Below, one piece after another: positions 1 through 10,636 of a stretch of 64,000 nt of DNA (position 1 is the stretch's first letter; each line of letters starts with the position of its first letter). The notes beneath the pieces were generated by a model. The model made no database searches. It was not told the origin of the DNA and saw nothing but the letters and a program-made list of their open reading frames with translations. The stretch is from Nocardia sienata NBRC 100364 (GTDB lineage Bacteria > Actinomycetota > Actinomycetes > Mycobacteriales > Mycobacteriaceae): contig NZ_BDBX01000016.1 of the NCBI RefSeq assembly GCF_001613205.1, positions 1 to 64,000 on the forward strand, given 5' to 3'. A program made the translations under genes and the position numbers.

Positions 1-110
1 AGGCGGCGCCAAAAACACAGCACCTTCACAAGCAAAGTCCACCCCACCGTCGCGAACAGGGAACACACCTCCGACACCCTCCCAGCATTCAACCCATCCC
101 ACCTGCCCTG

Positions 111-139
111 TTGACAAAATACCCTAGGGGGGTACCGTA
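111..139 (+). promoter_or_regulatory. Promoter with CsoR-like copper operator
   Basis: A TTGACA -35 hexamer at 111-116 is followed by TACCCTAGGGGGGTA at 120-134, a near-palindrome of the TACCC...GGGTA type bound by CsoR-family repressors. It lies between the -35 element and a weak -10 (about TACCGT, 133-138), where a bound repressor would block transcription. The genes behind it encode copper proteins, which fits CsoR control. No csoR gene is in the window. The first 110 bases hold no gene I can support. Confidence 0.65.
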
Positions 140-199
140 ACCACTGGAGAGCGGCACGGGCCGAGGGCCGCCGGAGCCTCCACGGAAACGGAGCATCGA

Positions 200-1138
200 A
201 TGAATACGCCGACAAAGTTCGCCGGGTTCGCGCTCGGACTCGTCGCGTTGTTCGGGGTCGCGCTGGGCGTCGGCGCCCTGGTCGGCCCCGCGGACAGCGA
301 GCCGCGAACCCACGACGCCGCTGCTGGTGAGCCCGCCGCGGACGCCACCCCCGGCGGGCTGACCAGCAGCGCCGGGGGTTACACCCTCGTCCTGGACGAC
401 CCGATCACCACCGCCGCCCGCGCGGCGACCCTGCGGTTCCGGATCGAGGACAGCACCGGCCGGCCGGTGACGCGGTACACCCCGAACCACGAAAAAGATC
501 TGCATCTGATCCTGGTGCGCCGCGATACCGCCGCCTACCAGCATCTGCACCCGGCGCTCGGACCCGACGGCACCTGGAGCACCCCGGTCGATCTCACCCG
601 CGCCGGCGACCACCGGGTCTTCGCCGATTTCGTCACCGCCGACGGGCAGCCGTTCACCCTGGGTGCCGAACTGCGGGTCGCCGGGCAGTACACCCCGCGC
701 CCACTCCCGGCCCCGGACCCCACCGTCACCGTGGACGGCTACACCGTCGCCCTGCGCGGCACCGTCGTTCCCGGGCGTGCCACCGACGTCACCTTCACCG
801 TGACCCGCGACGGCGAACCGGTCACCGACCTGCAGCCCTATCTGGGGGCGTACGGTCATCTCGTGGCGTTGCGGACCGCCGACCTCGGTTATCTCCACGT
901 CCATCCGGCCGGTCACCCGGGCGACGGGAGCACCCCGGCCGGACCGGGCGTAACCTTCGCGGTAACAGCGCCCGGCACCGGCGACTACCGGCTGTTCTTC
1001 GAGTTCCGCCACGGCGGGGCCGTGCACCGCGGCGAGTTCACCGTGCCCGTCGCGGAGACCGCCGGGGACCCGGCCGGGCACGCCCCGGACGACGCGCAGA
1101 CCGCCCCCGAACCCACCGGACACGGCCATGGGCACTGA
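200..1138 (+). CDS. Exported His-rich protein of a copper operon
   Basis: The 312-residue protein has one N-terminal hydrophobic segment (about residues 7-30), probably a signal anchor, so the rest should lie outside the membrane. Two similar beta-type modules each carry a histidine motif (HLHP near residue 115, HVHP near 235), and the tail ends in HGHGH. Proteins with this layout usually sit beside copper ATPases in actinomycetes. Its position after a CsoR-like operator and directly before a copA-type gene suggests extracytoplasmic copper binding; this is inferred, not shown. The end lies 22 nt before the preferred ATPase start, so the two are probably co-transcribed. Confidence 0.7.
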   Translation: MNTPTKFAGFALGLVALFGVALGVGALVGPADSEPRTHDAAAGEPAADATPGGLTSSAGGYTLVLDDPITTAARAATLRFRIEDSTGRPVTRYTPNHEKDLHLILVRRDTAAYQHLHPALGPDGTWSTPVDLTRAGDHRVFADFVTADGQPFTLGAELRVAGQYTPRPLPAPDPTVTVDGYTVALRGTVVPGRATDVTFTVTRDGEPVTDLQPYLGAYGHLVALRTADLGYLHVHPAGHPGDGSTPAGPGVTFAVTAPGTGDYRLFFEFRHGGAVHRGEFTVPVAETAGDPAGHAPDDAQTAPEPTGHGHGH

Positions 1139-1160
1139 CCCCCGGCCAACGGAGCCGACG

Positions 1161-3440
1161 ATGAGCACTCAGACTGCACCGGATACCGCGCAGACCGATA
1201 CCCGGGCCGCGCAGGTCGAATTGGTGATCGGTGGGATGACCTGCGCATCCTGCGCCAATCGCATCGAGAAGAAACTGAACAGGCTCGAGGGTGTGACCGC
1301 GACGGTCAACTACGCCACGGAGAAGGCCCGGGTGCACTACCCGGATACCGTGGCACCGGCCGACCTGGTGGCGGTCGTGGAACAGGCGGGGTATACCGCG
1401 AGCCTGCCGCAGCCGCCCACCGCGGAACCGCAGACCACCGAACCGGCCGATCCCGCCGACCGGCTGCGCACCCGGCTACTGATCTCGCTGGTGTTGACCG
1501 TGCCGGTGATCGCCATGGCGATGATCCCGGCGCTGCAGTTCACCAACTGGCAGTGGTTGTCGCTGATCCTGGCCGCGCCCGTCGTGGTGTGGGGCGCCCT
1601 GCCCTTCCACCGGGCTGCCTGGACCAACCTGCGGCACGCCACCGCGACCATGGACACCCTGGTCTCGCTCGGCACCCTGGCCGCATTCGGCTGGTCGATC
1701 TACGCGCTGTTCTGGGGCACCGCCGGTACGCCGGGGATGACCCATCCCTTCGAATTCACGATCACCCGGATGGACGGAACCGGCAGCATCTATCTGGAGG
1801 CCGCAGCCGGGGTCACCACCTTCATCCTGGCCGGCCGGTACTTCGAGGCCCGGTCCAAGCGGCGGGCCGGCGCGGCGCTGCGGGCACTGCTCGAACTCGG
1901 CGCCAAAGAGGTGTCGGTGCTACGCCGGTCCGGGGCAGAAGACTGGACCGAACAGCGGATACCGGTCGAACAACTGTCCGTCGGCGATCGATTCGTGGTG
2001 CGGCCCGGCGAGAAGATCGCGACCGACGGCGTGATCACCGACGGCGCCTCGGCGGTCGATGTCTCCATGCTGACCGGTGAATCGGTGCCGCTGGAAGTCG
2101 GGCCCGAGGATACGGTCACCGGCGCCACCGTGAACGTGGGTGGCCGGATCACCGTGCGCGCCACCCGGATCGGCTCGGACACCCAGCTCGCGCAGATGGC
2201 GAAACTGGTCGAGGACGCGCAGACCGGGAAGGCACAGGCCCAGCGGCTCGCCGACCGCATCTCCGGCGTCTTCGTACCGATCGTCATCGCGCTCGCTGTG
2301 GCCACCCTCGGATTCTGGCTCGGCACCGGCGGTTCGGTGGCCGCGGCCTTCACGGCGGCGGTGGCGGTACTGATCATCGCCTGCCCGTGTGCGCTGGGCC
2401 TGGCCACGCCGACGGCGCTCATGGTCGGGACCGGGCGCGGCGCCCAGCTCGGGATCCTCATCAAGGGGCCCGAAGTGCTGGAGTCCACCCGCCAGGTGGA
2501 CACGGTGGTGCTGGACAAGACAGGCACGGTGACCACCGGACGGATGTCGCTGCTCGCGGTCGTGGCCGCGGCGGGCGAGAGCACCGACGAAGTCCTACGG
2601 CTGGCCGGATCGCTGGAGGACTCCTCCGAACATCCGATCGCCCGCGCCATCGCCGAAGGGGCCCGGGAGCGGACGAGCGGGCTGTCCCCGGTCGAGAGTT
2701 TCCGTAACAGTGCCGGACTGGGTGTGGAGGGCGTAGTGGACGGCCACGCGGTGGTCGTCGGCCGGCCGGGCCTGCTCGCCGACTACGCACTGCACCTCGA
2801 CGAGGCGCTGCAGGAGGCGCTGCGGGAGGCCGAGAGCCAGGGCCGCACCGCGGTGGCGGTCGGCTGGGACGGCCGGGCCCGCGGGGTGCTCGTGGTCGCC
2901 GATACGGTGAAACCGACCTCGGCCGAAGCGGTTTCCCGTCTGCGGGCTCTCGGCCTGACCCCGATCATGCTCACCGGGGACAATGCCACCGCGGCGGCCG
3001 CCATCGCCCGGCAGGTCGGTATCGACGAGGTGATCGCGGAGGTGCTGCCGCAGGACAAGGTCGCGGTGATCGAACGCCTGCAGCGGGAGGGCAAACGCGT
3101 CGCCATGGTCGGTGACGGTGTGAACGATGCCGCCGCGCTCGCCCGGGCCGACCTGGGCCTGGCCATCGGCACCGGCACCGATATCGCCATCGAGGCCGCC
3201 GACCTCACCCTGGTCCGGGGCGACCTCACCGCCGCCCCCGATGCCATCCGGCTCGCCCGCCGCACCCTCGGCACGATCAAGGGGAACCTGTTCTGGGCCT
3301 TCGGCTACAACGTCGCGATGATTCCGCTGGCCATGGCCGGTCTGCTCAATCCGATGCTGGCCGGTGCCGCCATGGCGTTCTCCTCGGTGTTCGTGGTCAG
3401 CAACAGTCTGCGGCTGCGGAACTTCCGCCCCACACACTGA
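1161..3440 (+). CDS. Copper-translocating P-type ATPase (CopA/CtpV type)
   Basis: P1B-type ATPase of 759 residues that would pump Cu(I) out of the cytoplasm. An N-terminal heavy-metal domain has GMTCASC (C28, C31). The intramembrane CPC motif (C408-P-C410, followed by ALGLATP) defines a Cu(I)/Ag(I) class. The actuator TGES, phosphorylation motif DKTGT (D452), SEHP nucleotide-site motif and [10 protein letters not shown] hinge are all intact. The ATG at 1161 is chosen because GGAG sits 6 nt upstream; an ATG at 1128 would overlap the previous gene by 11 nt and add 11 residues. Probably regulated with its neighbour by the CsoR-like site. Confidence 0.93.
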   Translation: MSTQTAPDTAQTDTRAAQVELVIGGMTCASCANRIEKKLNRLEGVTATVNYATEKARVHYPDTVAPADLVAVVEQAGYTASLPQPPTAEPQTTEPADPADRLRTRLLISLVLTVPVIAMAMIPALQFTNWQWLSLILAAPVVVWGALPFHRAAWTNLRHATATMDTLVSLGTLAAFGWSIYALFWGTAGTPGMTHPFEFTITRMDGTGSIYLEAAAGVTTFILAGRYFEARSKRRAGAALRALLELGAKEVSVLRRSGAEDWTEQRIPVEQLSVGDRFVVRPGEKIATDGVITDGASAVDVSMLTGESVPLEVGPEDTVTGATVNVGGRITVRATRIGSDTQLAQMAKLVEDAQTGKAQAQRLADRISGVFVPIVIALAVATLGFWLGTGGSVAAAFTAAVAVLIIACPCALGLATPTALMVGTGRGAQLGILIKGPEVLESTRQVDTVVLDKTGTVTTGRMSLLAVVAAAGESTDEVLRLAGSLEDSSEHPIARAIAEGARERTSGLSPVESFRNSAGLGVEGVVDGHAVVVGRPGLLADYALHLDEALQEALREAESQGRTAVAVGWDGRARGVLVVADTVKPTSAEAVSRLRALGLTPIMLTGDNATAAAAIARQVGIDEVIAEVLPQDKVAVIERLQREGKRVAMVGDGVNDAAALARADLGLAIGTGTDIAIEAADLTLVRGDLTAAPDAIRLARRTLGTIKGNLFWAFGYNVAMIPLAMAGLLNPMLAGAAMAFSSVFVVSNSLRLRNFRPTH

Positions 3441-3451
3441 TCTAGCACACC

Positions 3452-3491
3452 GCGCCCGGGCCCCGGATGTCTCCATCCGGGGCCCGGGCGC
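3452..3491. terminator. Hairpin terminator between convergent genes
   Basis: Arms of 18 nt (3452-3469 and 3474-3491) are exactly complementary around a TCTC loop. There is no T-run, as is common in actinomycetes. It lies 11 nt after the ATPase stop and 4 nt beyond the stop of the DMT gene on the other strand, so it can serve both. Confidence 0.8.
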
Positions 3492-3495
3492 ATGT

Positions 3496-4467
3496 TCAGC
3501 TCACGGGTTCGCGGTCCCCTGGAACCGGGGCTCTGGCCGCGACGACCACCGCGGTCAGTGTCAGGACACAGCCCAGCACCTTCACCGGCGACAGCCCCGC
3601 CCCAGTGGGCAACGCCCAGTCCAGGACGAGCGATGCCGTCAACTGTCCTGCCACCGTGCTCAACCCCATCAGCAGCACCCCCACCCACCGCACCACCAGC
3701 ACTCCGGCGGCGATGAACAGCACTCCGATCACACCGCCCAGGTACAGCCACGGTTCGCGGGGGAATTCGGCGGGCGCACCGGTCCGGGCCACCACCAGCG
3801 CTTCCACGACCAGCAAACCCAGCAGGCCGACGGCGAAGTTGATCACCGTGGCGGCGAACGGGCTCCCGGTCGCGCCGATCCGGGCGTTCCACGCCTGCTG
3901 CCAGGCCAGCCCGATGCCGGCCGCCGCGGGCAGCAGCAACAGCAGCGGTCCCGGGACACCTTCGAGCCAGGACGAGGTGCGCAGCGATGCCGGCGCCGAG
4001 CCACCGGAGCCCGCCAGCAGTACCGCGCCGACCGCCAGCACCGCACCGCCGAGCCGCGCGGTGGTGACCGGAGTGCGGGCGCCGGGGCCCACCCCGAGCC
4101 GGTCCACGAGCAGACTGCTCAGCAACTGACCGGAGACCGCCGCGACCGTGAACGCCGTGACCCCGAGCGCGGCGACGGTCAGCGACTGGCTCGCCACGAA
4201 CAACCCGCCGAACAACCCGCCCAGCAACTGCCAGGGCCGCAGTTCCCCCGCGGCGACCGAGCGACGGACCGCCCGCAGACCCGCCCGGAGCCGGGAACTG
4301 AACAGCACCGCCACCGCCAGCACCAGGAATCCGCTGCCGAAGCTCACCACCGCCGCCGCGACCCCGTCCTGCAGCCGCGCCCCCAGCTCACCGTTGATCC
4401 GTCCCTGGACGGCGACCCCGGCTCCGATCAACAACCCGGAACCCAGACCCCACCGCCGCGAAACCAT
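3496..4467 (-). CDS. DMT-superfamily transporter, YdcZ (DUF606) type
   Basis: The 323-residue product is almost entirely membrane-spanning, with about ten hydrophobic segments in two repeated halves, the layout of the YdcZ/DUF606 branch of the drug/metabolite transporters. The N-terminal half starts with GSGLLIGAGVAVQGRINGEL, matching the family's opening segment with a polar residue in the first helix. The second half restarts near residue 170 (GIGLAWQQAWNARIG). The substrate is unknown. The start ATG is at 4467. The MFS gene ends 55 nt upstream on the same strand, so the two may be one operon. Confidence 0.8.
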   Translation of the reverse strand: MVSRRWGLGSGLLIGAGVAVQGRINGELGARLQDGVAAAVVSFGSGFLVLAVAVLFSSRLRAGLRAVRRSVAAGELRPWQLLGGLFGGLFVASQSLTVAALGVTAFTVAAVSGQLLSSLLVDRLGVGPGARTPVTTARLGGAVLAVGAVLLAGSGGSAPASLRTSSWLEGVPGPLLLLLPAAAGIGLAWQQAWNARIGATGSPFAATVINFAVGLLGLLVVEALVVARTGAPAEFPREPWLYLGGVIGVLFIAAGVLVVRWVGVLLMGLSTVAGQLTASLVLDWALPTGAGLSPVKVLGCVLTLTAVVVAARAPVPGDREPVS

Positions 4468-4522
4468 GACCGCACCCTACCGACGCGGCCGAGGCGCCCC
4501 GCCCGGACCGGCCGCCCACGAC

Positions 4523-5716
4523 TCAGGTCTGTGTGTCGCTCTCCGATTCCGGTCGCGGCGGCAGCCAGCGCGGCGTCAGCACGCCCAGGGCCAGGATGGC
4601 GACGCCCAGCAGCGCGATCGCCGAGGAGACCGACAGCCACAGCGTGGCCACCGCGACGAAACCGAAAACCAGCAGGGACAGCAGTTCCTCCAGCAGTCCG
4701 GACACCGACATCACGGTGGCCCGGGCCGGACCGGTGATGGCGTCCTGGAGCCGGGCCTCGGCGACGATCGCCGCGTTGTACACCATCCCGTAGGCGGCGG
4801 CGATCGAGACGAAACCCAGTCCGGTGCACAGGTAGACCTCGCCCGGCCAGCGCACCGCGAGCCCGGAGACCACCGCGCCCGCACCGAACAGCACACCGGC
4901 CGCCCCCAGCGCCCCTGCCAGGATGCGCGCGGGAAGCGCTTCCGACCGCCCGGCCAGCAGCGAACCGAGCAGTGAACCGACCACGGTCACACCCACCAGG
5001 ACCGGTACGAACGACGTGGCCGCGCCCGCTTCCCCGGCGACCAGGCCGAAGTACTCGTCGAACGCGGTGATCCCGTAGAGCAGTGCCCCGAGCACCACCC
5101 CGCGCCGGACCAACCGGACCCGGACCGTCTCGGTGACACCGGTACGCAGCATGAGCAGATACCGCCCCAGCGTTCCCGGCCCGGACGTGGGCGAGACACC
5201 CGGACGTGTGGGCACCGGCCGGGGGCCCGGGGCGATCACCGCGGGAGTGGCCCTCTCCGCATCCGCCTCCTCCAACTCACCCACCTCGGCGGCCGAGACG
5301 GTTCTCGGCGCCACGGGCAGGCTCGCGGCCAGCGCGGTGTGCAATACGGCGCAGCCCACACTGACCCAGCCCACCAGCTCGTACCCGCCCCACAGGTACA
5401 ACGGGGTCGCGGCGAGGATCGCGAGCACCGCGCTCGACTCACTCCCCGTGCGGGTGTAACCGATCACCCGGGCATAGGCACGGGCCGCGCCGCGGGAGGC
5501 GAGTTCGTCGTAGAGCAGCGCCTCGAAAGTTCCCGAGCGCAGCGAGCCGGCCACACCCCACAGCACGAATCCGAGCGCGAAGCCCACATAGGACGGCACC
5601 ACCGTCCACACCACGAAACCGGCCGCCATCAGCAAGCCGTTCAGAATCAACAGCCCACGCCGGGACACCGTATCCGCCCACGCGCCCGAGGGGACCTCGA
5701 ACACGAAGGCCGTCAC
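4523..5716 (-). CDS. MFS transporter with unresolved 5' end
   Basis: A major facilitator protein: 397 residues are open from a GTG at 5716, with VFEVPSGAWAD matching the loop after TM2. The reading frame continues upstream to 5887 and encodes a convincing TM1 (LFAATGDLVPYYALYALLF), so the true protein is longer. That extension has no ATG, GTG or TTG; immediately before it is an in-frame TGA (5888-5890), preceded by ATGs at 5926 and 5914. Either the gene carries an early nonsense mutation, uses a rare start such as CTG, or there is a sequence error. A low-complexity charged linker lies near residues 150-180. Substrate unknown. Confidence 0.7.
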   Translation of the reverse strand: MTAFVFEVPSGAWADTVSRRGLLILNGLLMAAGFVVWTVVPSYVGFALGFVLWGVAGSLRSGTFEALLYDELASRGAARAYARVIGYTRTGSESSAVLAILAATPLYLWGGYELVGWVSVGCAVLHTALAASLPVAPRTVSAAEVGELEEADAERATPAVIAPGPRPVPTRPGVSPTSGPGTLGRYLLMLRTGVTETVRVRLVRRGVVLGALLYGITAFDEYFGLVAGEAGAATSFVPVLVGVTVVGSLLGSLLAGRSEALPARILAGALGAAGVLFGAGAVVSGLAVRWPGEVYLCTGLGFVSIAAAYGMVYNAAIVAEARLQDAITGPARATVMSVSGLLEELLSLLVFGFVAVATLWLSVSSAIALLGVAILALGVLTPRWLPPRPESESDTQT

Positions 5717-5938
5717 CGACCAGAAGGCCAGCAGGAGCGAGATCTGCCCCGGACCGAAGCCGTGGTCGGCGAAGAGGAGCGCGTACAGCGCGTAATAGGG
5801 AACCAGGTCTCCGGTCGCAGCGAACAGGGTCGCTCGCAGGGCGAGCGCGCGTAGTCCAGACCTGCGGCCGGAATCCGTGGTCCGGACTCAACGGTGGTAG
5901 AAGACCAGTCGCATAGCGATCAGCATTCGCGAGACCTA

Positions 5939-5968
5939 CGTACGGGTCAAGCGGATTTCTCCCGTACG
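5939..5968. repeat. Inverted repeat between MFS and EAL genes
   Basis: CGTACGGG at 5939-5946 and CCCGTACG at 5961-5968 are exact inverted copies 14 nt apart. The site lies upstream of the MFS reading frame and downstream of the EAL gene, so it could be an operator for the former or a terminator for the latter. Confidence 0.4.
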
Positions 5969-6015
5969 CACCGCGGACGTTGTGCGAGCGGGTCCCTACG
6001 GGCTCGAGCCCGAGC

Positions 6016-7914
6016 TCACAGCGGTACCCAGCCGTTCTCGTCGGCCGCGGCATCGCCCAGCGCGCGGGTGTTCACACCGCCGAGGCGGCCGCTGTTCATA
6101 TCGCCGATGAGCTCGGCCACCGGGTGCGAATCGCTGTAGTGATAGCCCTGCGCCAGCGCGAAGCCCAGTTCGGTCAGCACGGCAGCCTGGTGCTCGGTCT
6201 CCACGCCTTCGGCGATGACCTGCAAATCCAGCGATTTGCTGAGGGCCGCGATCACGCCGAGCAGCGGCGGGGCGGGCGAATCGGAGCGGATGGCGGCCAC
6301 GAACGACTGGTCCACCTTGATGATGTCGCTGGGCAGGGTCGCCAGCCGGCTCAGCGAGGAGTACCCGGTGCCGAAATCGTCGATGGCGATCCGCACACCA
6401 CGGTCGCGCAGCGTATGCAGGTTCGCGATGGCGGTATCGGATTCGGCGGCCAGTTCGGTCTCGGTCACCTCGAGCACCAGTTGCTCCGCGGCCCATCCGG
6501 TGGTCTCGAGAATCTCGGCCACCTTGTCCGCGTATCCCGACTCCGCCAGTTCCAGGCCACTCACATTCACGTTCAGGGTGAGCTCCAGGGCGGCGAAAGT
6601 CTCCTGCAGCTGTGCGGCATCGGCGCAGGCCCGGCGCAGCACCAGTTCGTCCAGGTCGGCGATGAGGTCGTACTCCTCGGCGACCCGGATCAGCCCTTCG
6701 GTGGTGACATCGGGCTGGGCGCTGGAGGACCAGCGCAGCAGCGCTTCCACCCCCACCGCCTTCTCGCCGCCGTCGCTCAGGCTGACGATCGGCTGGTAGT
6801 GCACGTCCAAAGCGCCGTTGTCGATGGCTTCGCGCAGTTCCACGGCCAGCGGCGTGCGGTGCCCCGACTCGAGTACTGTGCGGTTGCGACCCGCCTGCTT
6901 TGCCCGGTACAGACCCACATCGGCCCGGCTGACCAGCAACGACGCCGATTCCCCCGGCTGCCAGGAGGTGACTCCCGCCGAGCATCCGGTGCTGACCGCG
7001 GCACGCAATTGCTCGGTGAGCAGGATGGCGGCCTGCTCAGTGGTGCCCGGCAGCAGCGCCGCGAACACGTCACCGCCATAGCGGGCCAACCGCTGATCGG
7101 GCCCCAGCAGGGCCGCCCAGGTATCGGCGACCTTCTGCAGCACCGCGTCACCGGCGCGGTGGCCCAGATGATCATTGACCTTCTGGAAGCGGTCCAGGTC
7201 CACCAGCACCAGCGCCAGCGCCTGGCCGGAACGATCGGCCTGTTCCAGCGCGGTATTGAGCGCACGATCGAAACCCCGGCGGTTCAGCAACCCGGTGAGG
7301 GTGTCGATATCGGCCTCCGACGCCATCCGGGTCAGGATGCCCACCACGACCCCGACACCGAAGGTGATACCCGCCGGGATGAGCCCGGACCACCACGGCA
7401 GACCGGCGCGGGTCGGCAGCACCCACAGGCACAGCGCCATACACAGCGCGATATGGGCCGCGGCCTGTGTCCAGGCGAAGAACAGCGCGGCGTCACAGGC
7501 CACGAAGACATAGAAGGAGGCGAGCGTGATCGCCGCGACCGTGTTGGGGAACGAATGCACGGCGATGGTCACCAGGACCGTCGCCGCGACGACGTAGACG
7601 TGGTGCAGCCAGTGCGGCATCCGAGGACCCCACCCGAGCAGGCTTATCCCCAGCAACAGCGCGACCGCGGCGGCCGAACCGACCAGCATCCGGTTGCCCT
7701 CGTCGCCCGGGTGCAGCACCTGGGTGGGCGCGAGAGCGGTCACCAGCAGTCCGAGGACCCCGCCCATGACGTAGAAGGCCCCGGTGGTCCGGGACATGAC
7801 CATGGCCGTGGCCACACCAGACGCGGCCCGTACCCGCGTTCGGGTATCGCCGCGAGACCCGCTTCCTCGCACGATGAACAGCCTAAACAACTGATCAGCT
7901 CGGCGGCGACTCAA
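6016..7914 (-). CDS. Membrane GGDEF-EAL protein, probable c-di-GMP phosphodiesterase
   Basis: The 632-residue protein has an N-terminal membrane region of about six helices (residues 40-200), a GGDEF domain (about 205-365) and a C-terminal EAL domain (about 375-615). The cyclase signature reads RYGGDVF, so the conserved catalytic Glu is Val and no RxxD inhibitory site is visible; cyclase activity is unlikely. The EAL domain keeps VEALLRW, NVNVSG, EVTET, DDFGTGYSS, KVDQSF and EGVET, the metal and catalytic set, so hydrolysis of c-di-GMP is likely, perhaps with GTP sensing by the GGDEF part. The TTG start at 7914 is uncertain; a GTG 15 codons in or ATG at codon 40 is possible. Confidence 0.87.
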   Translation of the reverse strand: MSRRRADQLFRLFIVRGSGSRGDTRTRVRAASGVATAMVMSRTTGAFYVMGGVLGLLVTALAPTQVLHPGDEGNRMLVGSAAAVALLLGISLLGWGPRMPHWLHHVYVVAATVLVTIAVHSFPNTVAAITLASFYVFVACDAALFFAWTQAAAHIALCMALCLWVLPTRAGLPWWSGLIPAGITFGVGVVVGILTRMASEADIDTLTGLLNRRGFDRALNTALEQADRSGQALALVLVDLDRFQKVNDHLGHRAGDAVLQKVADTWAALLGPDQRLARYGGDVFAALLPGTTEQAAILLTEQLRAAVSTGCSAGVTSWQPGESASLLVSRADVGLYRAKQAGRNRTVLESGHRTPLAVELREAIDNGALDVHYQPIVSLSDGGEKAVGVEALLRWSSSAQPDVTTEGLIRVAEEYDLIADLDELVLRRACADAAQLQETFAALELTLNVNVSGLELAESGYADKVAEILETTGWAAEQLVLEVTETELAAESDTAIANLHTLRDRGVRIAIDDFGTGYSSLSRLATLPSDIIKVDQSFVAAIRSDSPAPPLLGVIAALSKSLDLQVIAEGVETEHQAAVLTELGFALAQGYHYSDSHPVAELIGDMNSGRLGGVNTRALGDAAADENGWVPL

Positions 7915-7956
7915 CCGGGGATATGAAGTACCCCGATTCCTCGCCGCACAACCACA

Positions 7957-9219
7957 TCAGCTCGGCGCAGTGAGCAGCTCGGTTCCGACAAAAGGCACCA
8001 GAGCTGCGGGAACCCGCACCGAACCGTCGGCCTGCTGATGATTCTCCAGCAGCGCGACCAGCCACCGGGTGGTGGCGAGGGTGCCGTTGAGGGTCGCGGC
8101 GGTCTGCGGCTTACCGTTCTCGTCGCGGTAACGGACCGATAGCCGGCGGGCCTGGAAGGTCGTGCAGTTCGACGTCGAGGTCAGCTCGCGGTAGGTGCCC
8201 TGGCTGGGCACCCAGGCCTCGCAGTCGAATTTCCGCGCGGCCGAACTGCCCAGGTCACCGGCGGCGACATCGATGATCCGGTAGGGCACGTCGAGGGCGG
8301 CGAGCATATCGCGTTCCCAGGACAACAACCGCTGGTGTTCGGCGTCGGCGTCCTCGGGACGGCAGTAGACGAACATCTCGACCTTGTCGAACTGGTGCAC
8401 CCGGATGATGCCGCGGGTGTCCTTGCCGTAGCTACCGGCCTCCCGCCGGAAACACGACGACCAGCCCGCGTAGCGTTTCGGCCCGGCGGCCAGATCCAGG
8501 ATCTCGTCGGCGTGATAGCCGGCCAGCGGCACCTCTGAGGTACCGACCAGATAGAGATCGTCTTCTTCCAGGTGGTACACCTCGGCCGAGTGCTGCCCCA
8601 GGAAACCGGTACCCGCCATGATCTCGGGACGGACCAGCACCGGCGGGATCATCATGGTGAAACCGTTGGCCACCGCCCGCTGCGCCGCCAGTTGCAGCAG
8701 ACCCAGTTGCAGAAGCGCGCCGTACCCGGTGAGGAAATAGAACCGCGACCCCGAGACCTTCGCACCGCGCTCCATATCCATCAGCCCCAGCGCCTCGCCC
8801 AGTTCGAGGTGATCACGCGGTGTGAAATCGAATTCGGGCACCTCGCCGACAGTCTCGAGCAGGACGTAATCGTCCTCACCGCCCGCGGGTGTCCCGTCCT
8901 GGACGACATTCGAGATCGCCCGGTGCGCCTCCTGCAGCTCGGCCTCGGCGGTGTGCTGGGCGGTCTCGGCCTCCTTGACCCGCACCGACATCTCCTGCGC
9001 CTGCGCGAGCAACGCCGGGCGCTCCTCCTTGCTCGCCTTACCGACCTGCTTCCCCATGGCCTTGTGCTCGGCACGCAATTTGTCGGCGGTCGCGATCGCG
9101 GACCGGCGCGCCTGGTCGGCGGTGAGCAGCGCGTCGACGAGGGCCGGGTTCTCGCCCCGGGCTCGCTGCGAGGCGCGGACCAGCTCGGGATCATCGCGCA
9201 GGAGGCGGAGGTCGATCAT
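7957..9219 (-). CDS. serS: Serine--tRNA ligase
   Basis: Seryl-tRNA synthetase of 420 residues, a normal length. It begins [12 protein letters not shown], followed by the antiparallel coiled-coil arm (about residues 30-105) that holds the tRNA. Class II motif 2 is present ([20 protein letters not shown]), and motif 3 appears as [18 protein letters not shown], the actinobacterial form. The ATG at 9219 fits the family start; the open frame continues far upstream but that part is non-coding. It is divergent from the septum-formation gene, the same arrangement as Rv3834c/Rv3835. Confidence 0.96.
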   Translation of the reverse strand: MIDLRLLRDDPELVRASQRARGENPALVDALLTADQARRSAIATADKLRAEHKAMGKQVGKASKEERPALLAQAQEMSVRVKEAETAQHTAEAELQEAHRAISNVVQDGTPAGGEDDYVLLETVGEVPEFDFTPRDHLELGEALGLMDMERGAKVSGSRFYFLTGYGALLQLGLLQLAAQRAVANGFTMMIPPVLVRPEIMAGTGFLGQHSAEVYHLEEDDLYLVGTSEVPLAGYHADEILDLAAGPKRYAGWSSCFRREAGSYGKDTRGIIRVHQFDKVEMFVYCRPEDADAEHQRLLSWERDMLAALDVPYRIIDVAAGDLGSSAARKFDCEAWVPSQGTYRELTSTSNCTTFQARRLSVRYRDENGKPQTAATLNGTLATTRWLVALLENHQQADGSVRVPAALVPFVGTELLTAPS

Positions 9220-9366
9220 GGCTGACCAGCGTAATGGTCGCGGATTTCCCGCCTCAACCGAGTATCGCCACGCCCGGCCGCGGAGGCGCTCCGGACAACA
9301 CGCACGCCATCCCGATCGGCCGGGTTCGTGGCACGTTCGGGTACAGCGCTGCCATGATGGACCGCG

Positions 9367-10623
9367 ATGTCCTCCGAAACTGAGCCCACCAGCCGGCGCG
9401 GCCCTCGCGGCGCCCAATCGTTGCGCTCGCGTGCCGCCCGCCCGGGCCGCGGTCGCAGGACCGATGCCGCGCGTCCGCGGTCGGACGGACCGGCATCGCC
9501 GGACTCTCCAGGCCGCAGCGCGGCGGCCGGGCAACGCCGCGGCCGGCCCCGCGCCGGTGCACCGGGCAGTTCCCGCCGGACCGGCGGGAAACCGCGGCGG
9601 ATACCGGCGCCCCGGTTGCGCTGGGGGCTGCTCGCGGTCGCCGTGGGCGCGGTGATCGCGGCACTGGGCACCATGCTGGTCAGTGGATTCGACAACGATT
9701 CCAATCTGCAGGCCCGCAGCCCGGGCGGTTCGGTGGCCAAGGCCGAGAAGGTGTTCGCCTCCGTCGGCACCGGCGACTGCCTCACCTGGACCAAACCCGA
9801 CCATTCCGATCTGGTCGAACTCGATTGCGCCGAAGACCATCTCTTCGAGGTCACCGACACCGTCGACCTGAGTGTCTACCCCGGATCCGAATTCGGGCCC
9901 GAAGCGCCGTGGCCGGACTCCCTGCGGCTCACCGAACTCCGCGAGGAACACTGCGTGCCCGCCGCGCAGCGTTATCTCGACGGGCGGCTCGATCCGCGCG
10001 GCCGTTACGCCGTCGGGTTGATGTACCCGAGCAACGACGGCTGGCTCAATTCCGGCGACCGTATCCTGCGCTGCGGGCTGCAGGTGCCGGGCCTGAGCGG
10101 CAACCCGATCGCCACCACCGGCCGGGTGTCCGACGGCGACCAGTCGAAGGTCTACCAACCCGGCGTCTGCCTCGGCATCAGCCAGAACCTGCCGACCGAT
10201 CCGATCGACTGCGCTCAGGAGCACGCGGTCGAGATCGCGGCCACCGTGGATCTGTCCCAGCGCTTCCCGGGCGGGCCACCGGCCAAGGAGGATCAGGACC
10301 AGTATCTCGAAGAGGAATGCGGCCGGCTCACCAACGACTACCTCGGCGGCCCCCATGTGCTCCGCGACAAGACGCTCACGGTGTTCTTCGACTTCATCGA
10401 TGTGCGCAGTTGGCTGGCGGGTAGCCGCAAACTCGACTGCATGATCGGAAAGGGCGCCGATCAGGAGGGTTTCGCCCCGATCGTGGGTCCGGCGCGCGGC
10501 CGGTTGCTGATCAACGGCCAGGAACCCGTGCCTCCGCCCAACTCCGGACGCTCCACCCCCAAGCCGCTGCCCGGCGCCGCACCGCTGCCCCCGCAGCCGG
10601 AACCGCGTCCCGCGCCCAGGTAG
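9367..10623 (+). CDS. Septum formation family membrane protein
   Basis: A 418-residue protein with a long basic, Arg/Pro/Gly-rich cytoplasmic N-terminus (1-80), one membrane helix (about 85-108) and an extracytoplasmic part with two related cysteine-containing modules ([10 protein letters not shown], then [19 protein letters not shown]), as in the septum-formation domain PF13845 family. A Pro-rich tail ends it. It corresponds by position to Rv3835. The molecular role is not established; a link to cell division rests on the family name only. Divergent from serS and 13 nt before the metallopeptidase gene, so likely co-transcribed with the latter. Confidence 0.78.
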   Translation: MSSETEPTSRRGPRGAQSLRSRAARPGRGRRTDAARPRSDGPASPDSPGRSAAAGQRRGRPRAGAPGSSRRTGGKPRRIPAPRLRWGLLAVAVGAVIAALGTMLVSGFDNDSNLQARSPGGSVAKAEKVFASVGTGDCLTWTKPDHSDLVELDCAEDHLFEVTDTVDLSVYPGSEFGPEAPWPDSLRLTELREEHCVPAAQRYLDGRLDPRGRYAVGLMYPSNDGWLNSGDRILRCGLQVPGLSGNPIATTGRVSDGDQSKVYQPGVCLGISQNLPTDPIDCAQEHAVEIAATVDLSQRFPGGPPAKEDQDQYLEEECGRLTNDYLGGPHVLRDKTLTVFFDFIDVRSWLAGSRKLDCMIGKGADQEGFAPIVGPARGRLLINGQEPVPPPNSGRSTPKPLPGAAPLPPQPEPRPAPR

Positions 10624-10636
10624 GCGGAGTACGACG

